Source: Bradyrhizobium sp. 139 (GTDB lineage: Bacteria > Pseudomonadota > Alphaproteobacteria > Rhizobiales > Xanthobacteraceae). Taken from it: 64,000 nucleotides of DNA. Location: contig NZ_JADPKS010000012.1 in assembly GCF_023074175.1 (NCBI RefSeq), forward strand, positions 1-64,000, written 5' to 3'. The translations under genes were made by a program, and so were the position numbers. Under the pieces are notes generated by a model that had not been told where the DNA came from, did not search any database, and saw only the letters and a program-made list of their open reading frames with translations. Positions 1 through 8,316 of the stretch are shown here, one piece after another (position 1 is the stretch's first letter; the number at the start of each line of letters is the position of its first letter).

Positions 1-72
1 GGTCGCCCTCATGCAGTTGCGCTTCACTTCGCTCGTTGTGATCAACTCACGATGGGACTTTCACCCATAAGA

Positions 73-93
73 GTGCACCCATGCTGGGCGCAC
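73..93. repeat. Imperfect hairpin repeat
   Basis: GTGCACCCA (73-81) faces TGGGCGCAC (85-93) with one mismatch and a 3-nt loop. It lies just beyond the iorB terminator. The first 72 bases show no gene I can support. Confidence 0.4.
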
Positions 94-94
94 C

Positions 95-128
95 AAAAAC
101 AAACCCGCCGGAGGTTGCCCTCCGGCGG
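95..128 (-). terminator. Intrinsic terminator of the iorAB pair
   Basis: A perfect 10-bp stem (105-114 with 119-128, loop TTGC) is followed on the minus strand by a T-rich run (103 down to 95, TTTGTTTTT). It lies 30 bp past the stop of the minus-strand gene, as expected for a Rho-independent terminator. Confidence 0.85.
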
Positions 129-157
129 ATCATGTCACGTCACAATCGCAACCAGCC

Positions 158-2440
158 TTATGCCTTCATACCCGCCTTCACGGCCTCCGCCGTGATCGGC
201 AAGGCCCGCACCCGGGCGCCGGAGGCGTTGAAGATGGCGTTGCCGATGGCGGGGGCGATCACCGTCACCGCGGGTTCGCCGACGCCGGTGGCCTTTTCGC
301 CGTTGGCGATCACGGCGATCGCGACCTCGGGCATCTGGCTCATGCGCAACGGCGTGTAGCTGTCGAAATTGGTCTGCTCGATGCCACCGTCCTTCAGCGT
401 CGCCTTCTCATACATCGCCAGCGACAGGCCCCACAGCGCCGCGCCCTCGACCTGGGCGCGGATGTTGTCGGGATGCACCTGCGTGCCGACGTCGGTTGCG
501 ACCGTGAGCTTCTTCACGGTCACCTCCCCCGACGGCGCGACGGCAACGTGAGCGACACAGGCGGTCCAGCTTGCGGTCGCGCGTTCCTGCGACGAGACGC
601 AGGCGACGCCCATGCCCTCGCCCTTCGGCAGCTGCTTGGTGCCGTAGCCGGACAGCCCCATCGCGGCGAGCAGCGTGTTGCGCAGCCGCTGCGCGCCGCC
701 GTCGTTCTTGCCCTTGCCGTCGAGCAGCGCGATCCGGAACTGCGCCGGGTCCTTGCCGGCCGCAACCGCGATCTCATCGATCATGCTTTCGACCGCCCAG
801 AAGGTCCAGCCCGGCGCCACCGAGCGGAGCTGGCCCGACGGGGTGGCGTTGTGCGCCATCTCGTTCTTGATCGCCCGCACATGGTGATTGGGCACGGTGT
901 AGAAGAAGTCCGCACCGTTCACCGTGAAGGAATCGAGCGGCCCCTTCTTGTCGACCGAGGGCGTCAGGAAATCGGGGATTCCCCAGCGCTGAGTTGGCCA
1001 GGCCGAGACCACGTCGTGGCTGAGCGCGACGAGCTTGCCGTCGCCGTCCACGCCGGCCTTGACCTTTTGATAAGTGAGCGGACGCGAGAAATCCATCGTC
1101 ATGTCGTTTTCGCGCGTGTAGATCACCTTCACCGGCTTGCCAATCGCCTTCGCCGCCTGCACCGCCGGAATCATCATGTCGGCGTCGAGCCTGCGGCCAA
1201 AACCGCCGCCGAGCCACATCTGGTGCATCACGACGAACTTCGGATCGATCCCGGCAGCGCCCGCCGCAATCGCGCCGGAGCGGGTCGCGAACTGGTTGCC
1301 GGAATAGATGTGCAGGATGTCGCCCTTGAACTCCGCGGTGGCGTTCATCGGCTCCATCGGCGCGTGGATGTTGATGCTGGTGGTGTATTCCGCCTCCAGC
1401 ACCTTGGCCGCCGAGCCGAACGCCGCGTTGGGATCGCCGTCCTTGACGAAGAACTGGCCGGAATCCTCCAGCTTCTGAAGCCGCATGGCTTCATCGAGCA
1501 GCGACTGGCTCGAGACCTTCGCGTTCGGGCCGCCGTCATAGGCGATCTTGAGCGCCGCAGCCGCTTTCTTGGCGTTGGCATAGGTGCTGGCGACCACCAC
1601 GACCCAACCCGAGGTCGTTCCGGTCTTGTCGTCGAGGGTAACGGCCTTGATGAAGCCCGGCACCTTCTTCGCACCGCTGTCGTCGACCGATTTCACGGTC
1701 GCGCCGAAGCGCACCGGCGGCGTGACCACCGCGCCATAAGCCATGCCCGGAATCATCACGTCGATGCCGTACTTGGCCGTGCCGTTGGTCTTGGAGGGGA
1801 TGTCGAGCTGCGGCACCGACACCCCGATCATGGTGTACTGATCCGGCGTCTTCAGCTTGATCGCCTTCAGATCGTCCGGCGTGAAGGTCTTGGTCGCCTT
1901 GCCGCTCTTGACGACATCGGCGAACGACATCTGCTTCTTCGATTTCGGATGCGCAATCACGGACTCGCGCACCACCAGCTCTGAAGCCGGAACGCCCATC
2001 GCGGCGGCCGCGCCTTCGGTCAATGCCATACGGCCAGCGGCGCCCGCGCGACTCATGGCGTCAAAATTCATCATGGTCGACCAGCTGCCGCCGGTGATCT
2101 GCGCGCCCAGCACGGGGTCGTTGAACTTCGGATCGTTGGAGGCAAGCGCAACGCGCATGTCGCTCCATTTCGCCCCTAACTCCTCGGCCACGATCTGCGC
2201 CATGGTGGAGGCGATGTGCTGGCCCATGTCGGCCTTGCCGCAGGTCACGGTGACCAGGCCATCGGGCGAGATCGCATACCAGACGCTCGGCTCGAAATTC
2301 GACGGCGCAGCGAGCGCCTCACCGATGCCGGGGACGCCGGTATAGCCGAGCACGAGACCGGTGGCGGCGGTGCCGACCAGGAAGGACCGGCGGCTGAGAT
2401 CTGACGTCTCGGGGATGGTGTTCTTCACGTGCTTGTTCAT
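158..2440 (-). CDS. iorB: Xanthine dehydrogenase-family molybdopterin-binding subunit (isoquinoline 1-oxidoreductase beta-like)
   Basis: This 760-residue protein is the large, molybdopterin-binding subunit of an aldehyde/xanthine-oxidase-type hydroxylase. It starts with a twin-arginine signal (RRSFLVGTAATG, near residue 15), so it is probably exported folded to the periplasm. The cofactor-binding motif LGGGFGRRLD sits mid-protein, and GVGEPAV near residue 719 carries the expected catalytic Glu (722). The ATG at 2440 was chosen because GGAGG precedes it and the start overlaps the stop of the upstream iron-sulfur subunit (ATGA). Family substrates include aromatic aldehydes and N-heterocycles; the substrate here cannot be read from sequence. 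Confidence 0.85.
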   Translation of the reverse strand: MNKHVKNTIPETSDLSRRSFLVGTAATGLVLGYTGVPGIGEALAAPSNFEPSVWYAISPDGLVTVTCGKADMGQHIASTMAQIVAEELGAKWSDMRVALASNDPKFNDPVLGAQITGGSWSTMMNFDAMSRAGAAGRMALTEGAAAAMGVPASELVVRESVIAHPKSKKQMSFADVVKSGKATKTFTPDDLKAIKLKTPDQYTMIGVSVPQLDIPSKTNGTAKYGIDVMIPGMAYGAVVTPPVRFGATVKSVDDSGAKKVPGFIKAVTLDDKTGTTSGWVVVVASTYANAKKAAAALKIAYDGGPNAKVSSQSLLDEAMRLQKLEDSGQFFVKDGDPNAAFGSAAKVLEAEYTTSINIHAPMEPMNATAEFKGDILHIYSGNQFATRSGAIAAGAAGIDPKFVVMHQMWLGGGFGRRLDADMMIPAVQAAKAIGKPVKVIYTRENDMTMDFSRPLTYQKVKAGVDGDGKLVALSHDVVSAWPTQRWGIPDFLTPSVDKKGPLDSFTVNGADFFYTVPNHHVRAIKNEMAHNATPSGQLRSVAPGWTFWAVESMIDEIAVAAGKDPAQFRIALLDGKGKNDGGAQRLRNTLLAAMGLSGYGTKQLPKGEGMGVACVSSQERATASWTACVAHVAVAPSGEVTVKKLTVATDVGTQVHPDNIRAQVEGAALWGLSLAMYEKATLKDGGIEQTNFDSYTPLRMSQMPEVAIAVIANGEKATGVGEPAVTVIAPAIGNAIFNASGARVRALPITAEAVKAGMKA

Positions 2441-2928
2441 GTGGGCCTCCGTTCGTTGCCGGAGGCGGACGCGGTGCGCATCTCGGTTGCGGCGCGCATG
2501 ATCGCCTTCTGGATCCGCGAATAGGTCATGCAACGGCAGAGATTGCCGTCCATATGCGCGACCACTTCTTCCTTGGTCGGATTGGGATTCTTCGCCAGCA
2601 GCGAGGCCGCCTGCATGATCTGCCCGGACTGGCAGTAGCCGCATTGCGGCACCTGCTCGGCGATCCACGCCTTCTGGAGCGGATGATCGCCCTTGGAGGC
2701 AAGGCCTTCGATGGTGGTGATCTTCTTGCCGGCGACATCACTGAGCATGGTCTGGCACGAGCGTACGGCTTCGCCGTTGACGTGCACGGTGCAGGCGCCG
2801 CACAGCCCGGCACCGCAGCCGAACTTGGTGCCGGTCATCTGCAATTGCTCGCGGATCGCCCAGAGGAGCGGCGTATCGTTCGCCGCATCCACGGACAGAC
2901 TCCGCCCGTTGATGGTGAGAGTTGGCAT
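2437..2928 (-). CDS. iorA: (2Fe-2S)-binding dehydrogenase small subunit (isoquinoline 1-oxidoreductase alpha-like)
   Basis: This 163-residue protein carries two [2Fe-2S] clusters that take electrons from the molybdenum subunit. The plant-ferredoxin-type cluster uses C38, C43, C46 and C58 (CGAGLCGAC). The second, alpha-helical cluster uses C96, C99, C131 and C133 (CGYC, CRC). It has no signal peptide, so it would be exported by hitchhiking on the Tat substrate iorB, with which it overlaps by 4 nt. The ATG at 2928 is preceded by AGGGGA; an in-frame ATG at 2952 is a weaker alternative. No cytochrome c acceptor subunit is encoded next to the pair. Confidence 0.88.
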   Translation of the reverse strand: MPTLTINGRSLSVDAANDTPLLWAIREQLQMTGTKFGCGAGLCGACTVHVNGEAVRSCQTMLSDVAGKKITTIEGLASKGDHPLQKAWIAEQVPQCGYCQSGQIMQAASLLAKNPNPTKEEVVAHMDGNLCRCMTYSRIQKAIMRAATEMRTASASGNERRPT

Positions 2929-3249
2929 AGGCGTCTTCCCCTGCCGGTGCATGAAGCCGCTTACGGCGGCAACTTGAGTGGTGGACGCCCACCGGGCCGG
3001 CGCCCACCTTGATCACGAGAATGATCGCGTTCAGGCGCGGAGGCAAATGCAATTTGGAATCGATCAAAACAAACGCGGTGCGCGCATCTTGTGCGTCGCG
3101 ACAAGGCCCTGATGCAGCGACTGAACGCAACACGAAGGCAGCAGACTTCGCGCCAGGCATGCGTGCCATCGCGTTCAGGCGGTTTCTTCTAGGTAACCCG
3201 GCGGGCTAAGATCGATATGGAAACTGCGAACAAGAAAGAGGCGGGAGAC
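2929..3249. other. Intergenic region between divergent genes
   Basis: About 320 bp separate iorA (leftward) and the hydrolase gene (rightward). It must hold both promoters, but I could not identify convincing -35/-10 pairs. An in-frame ATG at 3217 would extend the hydrolase by 11 residues and lacks a good ribosome site. Confidence 0.4.
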
Positions 3250-4013
3250 ATGCCGAGGATCGATCGGAACGGCGTCGGAATTTACTACGAAGTCCATGGC
3301 GAGGGGCCGCCGCTGCTGCTCACCCACGGCTATTCCTCGACCTCGGCGATGTGGCATGGGCAAGTCGATGCGCTCGCGAAGGACCACAAGCTGATCTTGT
3401 GGGACATGCGAGGCCACGGCCAGACCGACTATCCCGATGATCCGAAGGCCTATAGCGAGACGCTCACCGTCGGCGACATGGCCGCGATCCTGGATGCGGT
3501 CGGCACCGAGCGCGCCGTCATCGGCGGGCTCTCGCTCGGCGGCTACATGTCACTCGCGTTCTATCGCGCTTATCCGCAACGCGCCCGCGCCCTGCTGATC
3601 ATCGACACCGGCCCCGGCTTCAAGAAGGACGACGCGCGCGAGGCCTGGAATGCGCGGGCGCTCGGCACCGCCGACAAGCTCGATCGCGAAGGTCTCGACA
3701 TGCTGAAGTCGGCGACACGCGAGCGCGCCACCGCGAGTCATCGCAATGCCAAGGGATTGGCGCTTGCCGCACGCGGCATGCTGACCCAGCGCGACGCGCG
3801 TGTGATCGAGCTGCTCCCCGAGATCAAGGTGCCGTCGCTGATCGTGGTCGGCGCCGACGACACGCCGTTCCTCGCCGCGTCCGACTACATGGCCGCAAAA
3901 TTCCCGGCGCACAAAAAATCGTGATTCCCGCCGCCGGTCACGCCGTCAACATCGATCAGCCCAAGGCTTTTGTTGACGCGGTGCTGCCTTTCCTGAAGAA
4001 CTTGCCGAAATAG
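3250..4013 (+). pseudogene. Alpha/beta hydrolase, frameshifted near the 3' end
   Basis: The main frame (3250-3924) encodes an alpha/beta-hydrolase-fold enzyme with an HGYSS oxyanion region, the nucleophile elbow GLSLGGY and an acidic-residue loop VGADDTPF. It stops early, at 3922-3924, just after an A6 run (3913-3918). Adding one base to the run restores a 31-codon tail ending at 4013 that includes GHAVNIDQ. That tail supplies the catalytic His and the final helix expected for the fold. As sequenced, the product lacks the His of the triad and is probably inactive. ATG 3250 has a purine-rich site (AGAGGCGGGAG) upstream. The lesion could be real or a sequencing error. Confidence 0.75.
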
Positions 4014-4036
4014 GACGATCGAACGAGGCATCGACA

Positions 4037-4378
4037 ATGAAGCACGCGATATTCGCTGCAGGCGTAATGGCGGCACTTCTCTCGATGCCTGCGCGGGCCG
4101 AGAGGTTCGGTACCATGCCGCCGCGCCAGCCCTTCGTTGCGACCTTGTCGAACAACATGCCGCTCGCCTTCGGCATGGATGCCGAGCAGACCGCGCGCGC
4201 CCTTGGGCAACCCCTGAAATATGTGCGGGGCCGCCCTGGTAACGAGATCTACCTCGCTCTTCGCAACATCGGCGGCAGCGGGCTGATCCCCTACCGTCAC
4301 CGCCTGTTCCTGCAATTTCGTCATGGACGGTTGGCAGGATGGAAGGAGGATTACGGCGAGAACTGGATGTGGGAGTGA
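4037..4378 (+). CDS. Hypothetical secreted protein
   Basis: This 113-residue protein opens with a clear Sec signal peptide (MKHAIFAAGVMAALL, cleavage likely after ARA near residue 21), so the mature form of about 90 residues should be periplasmic. The mature part has a short helix-like stretch (DAEQTARALGQPLKYVRG) and a C-terminal segment rich in aromatic residues ending in WKEDYGENWMWE. The pattern vaguely recalls small BamE/SmpA-like folds, but I do not recognise the family. It starts 23 bp after the frameshifted hydrolase. Confidence 0.6.
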   Translation: MKHAIFAAGVMAALLSMPARAERFGTMPPRQPFVATLSNNMPLAFGMDAEQTARALGQPLKYVRGRPGNEIYLALRNIGGSGLIPYRHRLFLQFRHGRLAGWKEDYGENWMWE

Positions 4379-4385
4379 GGTGTTG

Positions 4386-4503
4386 CTCCTCATCCTGAGG
4401 AGCTTGCGGAGCAAGCGTCTCGAAGGATGAAGGCCCGGCTGATGCATCTCGGCCTTTCATCCTTCGAGACGCGCGCGAAGGGCGCGCTCCTCAGGATGAG
4501 GAG
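4386..4503. repeat. Long palindromic intergenic repeat (CATCCTGAGGAG type)
   Basis: The left half contains CATCCTGAGGAGC and GCGTCTCGAAGGATGAAGG. The right half is its inverted copy, CCTTTCATCCTTCGAGACGC and GCTCCTCAGGATGAG. Together they can fold into a long cruciform or hairpin with two side hairpins. A related copy is at 7001-7135. Confidence 0.8.
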
Positions 4504-4544
4504 AGAGAGATTTGAGTTCGTGACAACCAAGAAGGACAACCCGC

Positions 4545-5216
4545 GTGGGACAAGACATCAAGCTGACGGCTTCCGACAATTTCCAGCTCGGCGCCTATCG
4601 CGCCGATCCCGTGGGCGCGCCCAAAGGCGCGGTGGTGGCGATCCAGGAAATTTTCGGGGTCAATCATCACATCCGCTCGGTCTGCGACCGCCTCGCCGGG
4701 GAAGGCTATGTCGCAATCGCGCCGTCGATCTTCGACCGCATTTCGCCGAACTTCCAGTCGGGCTACACGCCCGACGAGATCGCCGAGGCGCGCAAGTTCG
4801 TCGCCAATCCCGATTGGGACGCGATGTTGCGCGACACCCAGGCCGCAATCGATGCGGTCAAGAGCGTCGGCGCGGTCGGCATCATCGGCTTCTGTCTCGG
4901 CGGCAGCATCGCCTTTGTCGCAGCAACCCGGCTATCGGGCCTGAAGGCCGCGATCGGCTATTACGGCGGCGCGGTGGTGCGTTTTGCCGACGAGACGCCG
5001 AAGGTGCCGACGCAACTGCATTTCGGCGAGAAGGATGCCGGCATTCCCCTGACCGACGTCGAGACCGTCAAGGCGAAGCGGCCGGATGTGGAAGTCTTCG
5101 TCTACCCGGGTGCCCAGCACGGCTTCCATTGCGACGAGCGCGCCAGCTATGACAAGGCCAGTGCCGACGTCGCCTGGCCACGCAGCATGGAATTTTTTGG
5201 CAAGCATTTGAAATAG
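4545..5216 (+). CDS. Dienelactone hydrolase family protein
   Basis: This 223-residue alpha/beta hydrolase belongs to the dienelactone hydrolase family, which opens lactone rings in chlorocatechol-type degradation and has broader esterase members. The nucleophile is Cys in GFCLGGS (near residue 110). The acid is Asp in FGEKDAGIP and the His lies in GAQHGFHCDER near the C terminus, so the Cys-Asp-His triad appears complete. The length fits the family. The start is GTG at 4545, preceded by AAGGAC. It probably acts in the cytoplasm, as no signal is seen. No ring-cleavage genes are adjacent, so the substrate is unknown. Confidence 0.88.
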   Translation: MGQDIKLTASDNFQLGAYRADPVGAPKGAVVAIQEIFGVNHHIRSVCDRLAGEGYVAIAPSIFDRISPNFQSGYTPDEIAEARKFVANPDWDAMLRDTQAAIDAVKSVGAVGIIGFCLGGSIAFVAATRLSGLKAAIGYYGGAVVRFADETPKVPTQLHFGEKDAGIPLTDVETVKAKRPDVEVFVYPGAQHGFHCDERASYDKASADVAWPRSMEFFGKHLK

Positions 5217-5240
5217 TAGACGGCGTCCAACTCCAGCCTC

Positions 5241-5367
5241 CGTCATTCCGGGATGCGCCGACAGGCGCAGGCCCGGAATCCATCGTGCCGCAAAATCGGT
5301 GGGGGAATGGATTCTCTGATGCGCAATTGCGCATCATAGCTCGCGCTACGCGCGCCCCGGAATGACA
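5241..5367. repeat. Palindromic intergenic repeat (CGTCATTCCGGG type)
   Basis: The outer arms are CGTCATTCCGGG at the left and CCCGGAATGAC at the right. The inner arms CCGGAATCCAT and ATGGATTC also face each other. A second copy is at 5969-6073, so the frameshifted gene at 5450-5931 is bracketed by this repeat family. Confidence 0.75.
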
Positions 5368-5449
5368 ACGGAGAGCAGAAATCGGGTGGCTGCAGCCCGG
5401 CGCGCGACGATAGACCTCCGATCGAGCCAACTCACGCCGGGAGATCGCC

Positions 5450-5931
5450 ATGCAGCAAGCCATCACGCACCTCGTCATCCGCAATCCGTTCGGAACCATG
5501 GACGTCCCCGATCCGAACGATCCGGAGGTGATGGACTACGCCGCGACGGCGGCGCTTGCCGGCGATGCAGCCGATGTCAATGCGACCCATTGGGCGTCAA
5601 TCCCCACGCTATCTGATCCGCTCGAGGGCACATGGGCGAGCCGCTGGAATGGCGGCGCCGATCCGACCATTGCGGGCGATACGCCGGACAGATGGAAAGG
5701 GGGCGCGCGGACATCCGCATCGCGGGGAGCCGGATCTATCTGCGCTTCGACTGGGACAAGGGCCGTCGGCACGGGCTGATTGACGCCGCGCGAGACGGCA
5801 CGGATCGCCTGGTCGGAAAGTACATCAACCTGACCACGCCGGCGATCACGCGGCCATGGATCGGGCTCGTGGTCGATACCGCGCGGATCGACGGGTGTTT
5901 TCCGAACGGGCGGCTGGATTTCAGGCGGTAG
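5450..5931 (+). pseudogene. Conserved-looking hypothetical protein, frameshifted
   Basis: Two overlapping frames join into one protein of about 160 residues. Frame 1 runs from ATG 5450 (MQQAITHLVIRN) to WNGGADPTIAGDTPDRWK. Frame 2 continues with GRADIRIAGSRIYLRFDWD and ends at 5931 with GCFPNGRLDFRR. The switch lies at A3G5 (5696-5703), where one missing base explains the break. The uninterrupted protein has Trp/Asp/Gly-rich segments and no signal or membrane helix. I do not recognise the family. GGGAGATCGCC precedes the start. Whether it is a true mutation or a read error cannot be told from one sequence. Confidence 0.55.
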
Positions 5932-5968
5932 GTCGAGAGGGGCGAACGCGCGCGTCCCCTTCCTCCAT

Positions 5969-6073
5969 CGTCATTCCGGGGCGCGCGGAGCGCGAGCCCG
6001 GAATCCATCAGGCGTCAGAGTCGGTGGCGCAATGGATTCCGGGCTCGCGACTTCGTCGCGCCCCGGAATGACG
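5969..6073. repeat. Palindromic intergenic repeat (CGTCATTCCGGG type)
   Basis: CGTCATTCCGGGGCGCG at the left faces CGCGCCCCGGAATGACG at the right. The inner parts GCCCGGAATCCAT and ATGGATTCCGGGC are also complementary. It lies at the 3' side of the hypothetical gene and just past the stop of the minus-strand export gene. Confidence 0.8.
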
Positions 6074-6096
6074 AGGGGAGAAAGTTGGGCTGAAAC

Positions 6097-6843
6097 CTAG
6101 AACCAGCGCTCGCCGACGAACACGGTGTCGCCGGGACTCAACGGGGTGCCGAGCGGAACGGTGGCGCGCATGGCGCCGCCGGCTTCGGTGTGCGTGACGG
6201 TGACCACGTCGCGCTTGGCGCGGGGCGAGAAGCCGCCGGCGATCGCGACCGCGCTCTCCACCGTCATGCTCGGCACATAGGGATACTGTCCGGGCGCGGA
6301 GACTTCGCCGAGAATGAAGAAGGGGCGATAGGCCTCGATCTCGACGGCGACCGACGGCTCGCGGATGTAGCCGTTGCGCAGGCGCGCGGCGATTTCACCG
6401 GCAAGGCCCGCCGGGGTGCGGCCGCGTGCCGGCACCGCGCCGATCAGCGGCATGGTGATCGAACCACCGGCGTCGATGGCATAGCTGTTGGTGAGACCTT
6501 CCTGGCCGTAGATCACGACACGCAGCTTGTCTCCGGCGTCGAGATGGTAGGAAGCATCGTAGCGCACCGGCGCCGCCATCGGCGCGGCGTAGCCGACCGG
6601 CATGGGCGCCGGCGAAGCGGCAAAGGAATTGCGCAGCGCGCCGATGGCGCCGCCACCGTCGGCGACGACAGCCGGCTGCGGAGCGATGTAGGGCTGGCCG
6701 TAAGCCATGGAGTCGAGATCGGCGCGCGGTTGCGCGACCGCGACGGGGCCAGCGGTCTGCATGCAGCCGCCGAGGGCAAGCGCGGCGGACGCTGCCAAGG
6801 ATGCTGCCGAGATCGACCATCGAAACGCGCGCGCAACCGGCAC
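6097..6843 (-). CDS. Wza-like polysaccharide biosynthesis/export lipoprotein
   Basis: This 248-residue protein has a lipoprotein signal ending in the lipobox-like LALGGC (Cys near residue 27), so it is probably lipid-anchored in the envelope. After a Pro/Ala-rich linker (about 30-90) comes the export domain, starting at DASYHLDAGDKLRVVIYG. An SLBB-like segment follows (FFILGEVSAPGQYPYVPSM). Family members form the outer-membrane channel for capsule or exopolysaccharide export. The start is GTG 6843, preceded by AGGGATAGG; no in-frame ATG precedes the lipobox. No glycosyltransferase or chain-length (Wzc) gene is nearby, so the polymer served is unknown. Confidence 0.82.
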   Translation of the reverse strand: MPVARAFRWSISAASLAASAALALGGCMQTAGPVAVAQPRADLDSMAYGQPYIAPQPAVVADGGGAIGALRNSFAASPAPMPVGYAAPMAAPVRYDASYHLDAGDKLRVVIYGQEGLTNSYAIDAGGSITMPLIGAVPARGRTPAGLAGEIAARLRNGYIREPSVAVEIEAYRPFFILGEVSAPGQYPYVPSMTVESAVAIAGGFSPRAKRDVVTVTHTEAGGAMRATVPLGTPLSPGDTVFVGERWF

Positions 6844-7000
6844 AGGACCTATCCCTCGAAACGAGACAGCTTCACTGATGCACCGGTTATGGTTAATAAA
6901 GGGTTGAGGGGCCGCTTGGCGCGACGATGCGCGCTGCGCTCCCTGTCCCGCTTGCGGGCACGTCTATCGCATATGGCCTTTTGGTCAGTCTGAACGCGCG

Positions 7001-7135
7001 CCTCGTCCTTCGAGACGACCGCTCTGCGGTCTCCTCAGGATGAGGCTAATCGGCATCGGTGCCCTTTAAAACAGTTACCGCACACACCATCCTCATCCTG
7101 AGGAGCCCGCCTAAAGCGGGCGTCTCGAAGGATAG
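7001..7135. repeat. Palindromic intergenic repeat (CATCCTGAGGAG type)
   Basis: The left part CGTCCTTCGAGACG with CTCCTCAGGATGAGG (7001-7045) is mirrored by CCTCATCCTGAGGAGC with GCGTCTCGAAGGAT (about 7091-7134). It is the same family as 4386-4503 but in the opposite order. It fills most of the gap between the export gene and msrA. Confidence 0.75.
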
Positions 7136-7206
7136 GCCGTAGGAAGCTGCTCTCAAATGCGGCTGCCCTGCTCTTGCGGGAGAGGTGCAGCGAGTTCGTC
7201 GCGCGC

Positions 7207-7780
7207 TTACGCGCTCACACCGACGCCGATCGGGCAGGACACGCCGGTGCCGCCGAGACCGCAATAGCCGGCGGGATTCTTGGCCAGATATTGCTCATGG
7301 TAGTCCTCGGCGAAATAGAACTGGCCGGCAGGCGCGATCTCTGTGGTGATGGCGCCGAGACCTTTTGCAGCAGCGCCTTCTGATAGAGCGCCTTCGACTC
7401 GTCGGCCGCTTTCTTCTGCGCGTCGGAGTAAGTGTGGATCGCGCTTCGGTACTGCGTGCCGAAATCGTTGCCCTGACGCATGCCTTCCGTCGGGTTGTGG
7501 TTCTCCCAGAAAATCTTCAACAGCCTCTCGTAGGAGATCTTGTTCGGATCGAACACCACCAGCACCACTTCGGTGTGGCCGGTTCGTCCCGAACAGGTCT
7601 CTTCATAGGTCGGGTTCGGCGTGTGGCCGCCGGCATAGCCGACAGCGGTCGCGTAAACACCGTCACCGAGCTCCCAGAATTTGCGCTCGGCGCCCCAGAA
7701 ACAGCCGAGCCCGAACACGGCCAGTTCGAAGCCTGCGGGATAAGGCGGCGTGCTCGCGATCAGGTGGGGAATATAGGCAT
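7207..7780 (-). pseudogene. msrA: Peptide methionine sulfoxide reductase A, frameshifted
   Basis: MsrA reduces methionine-S-sulfoxide in oxidised proteins. The core frame has the catalytic motif FGLGCFWG and typical blocks ([32 protein letters not shown]). Two 1-nt deletions interrupt it. At the 3' end, adding one A near the AAAA run (about 7364-7368) restores [19 protein letters not shown] and a tail with GYCGLGG and CPIGVGVSA ending at 7207. At the 5' end, adding one C to the CCCC run (7766-7769 on the plus strand) links the core to ATG 7780 ([19 protein letters not shown]). As sequenced, only GTG 7718 could start the core frame, leaving just four residues before the catalytic Cys. Confidence 0.75.
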
Positions 7781-7826
7781 ACGCGCAGGACGGGGCAGCC
7801 CTGTTACGCCGCGCCTCATCCGACGC

Positions 7827-8144
7827 TCAGTCCCTGGAATATCCAATCAAGGGTTTCCGCGGCCGGAACAGGATCATCAGCAGGATCCCCAAAATGCCGA
7901 GCACGGCGAAAACCGGCTGATCCAGCACCAGGCGGATCACCGAGCTCCAGAGCCATGGCGCCTTGGCCTCGACCCAGGTCCGGAACGCCGCCTGGCTGGC
8001 CTGATTGATGTCGTTCCAGAACTGGCCGAACCGGGTGAACCGCAGGCTCTGGTCGGCGACCCAGCGGGCGCCGTCGTAGACCATGAAGATGAACCCGCCA
8101 GCGAGCAGCAACAGCCCAATCAGTCGGAAAAAGCCGCGGATCAT
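7827..8144 (-). CDS. Small hypothetical membrane protein
   Basis: This 105-residue protein has two predicted membrane helices, residues about 5-22 (FFRLIGLLLLAGGFIFMVY) and about 78-93 (FAVLGILGILLMILF). They are separated by a Trp-rich amphipathic segment and followed by a basic tail RPRKPL. I do not recognise a functional family. It reads away from rpsT and its stop is just upstream of, and in the same frame as, the degraded msrA N terminus, so the two could be cotranscribed. Confidence 0.7.
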   Translation of the reverse strand: MIRGFFRLIGLLLLAGGFIFMVYDGARWVADQSLRFTRFGQFWNDINQASQAAFRTWVEAKAPWLWSSVIRLVLDQPVFAVLGILGILLMILFRPRKPLIGYSRD

Positions 8145-8287
8145 GCCTCACCTCTATGGTCGTCCGATCGGACGAGCCCTGGAACGTCGCCAGCCAATAG
8201 CCGGACGATGGCAGAAATTCAACCTCATCAGGGTGTTATGGCGTGCGCTAGAGCGCCCAAGGCCCATTTTCCAGCCCCGGTAAAGCG

Positions 8288-8316
8288 TTGACGCTGCCGC
8301 AGACCCTCTCTATAAG
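8288..8316 (+). promoter_or_regulatory. Sigma-70 type promoter for rpsT
   Basis: TTGACG (8288-8293) and TATAAG (8311-8316) are separated by exactly 17 nt, close to the housekeeping consensus. Transcription would begin near 8323, giving a leader of about 205 nt before the rpsT start. This is the best promoter match I found in the window. Confidence 0.75.

Noticed and set aside
3250..7780. Programmed frameshifting in the three broken genes
   Set aside because: The homopolymers lack a standard slippery heptamer with a downstream structure, and the products are not known to use recoding.
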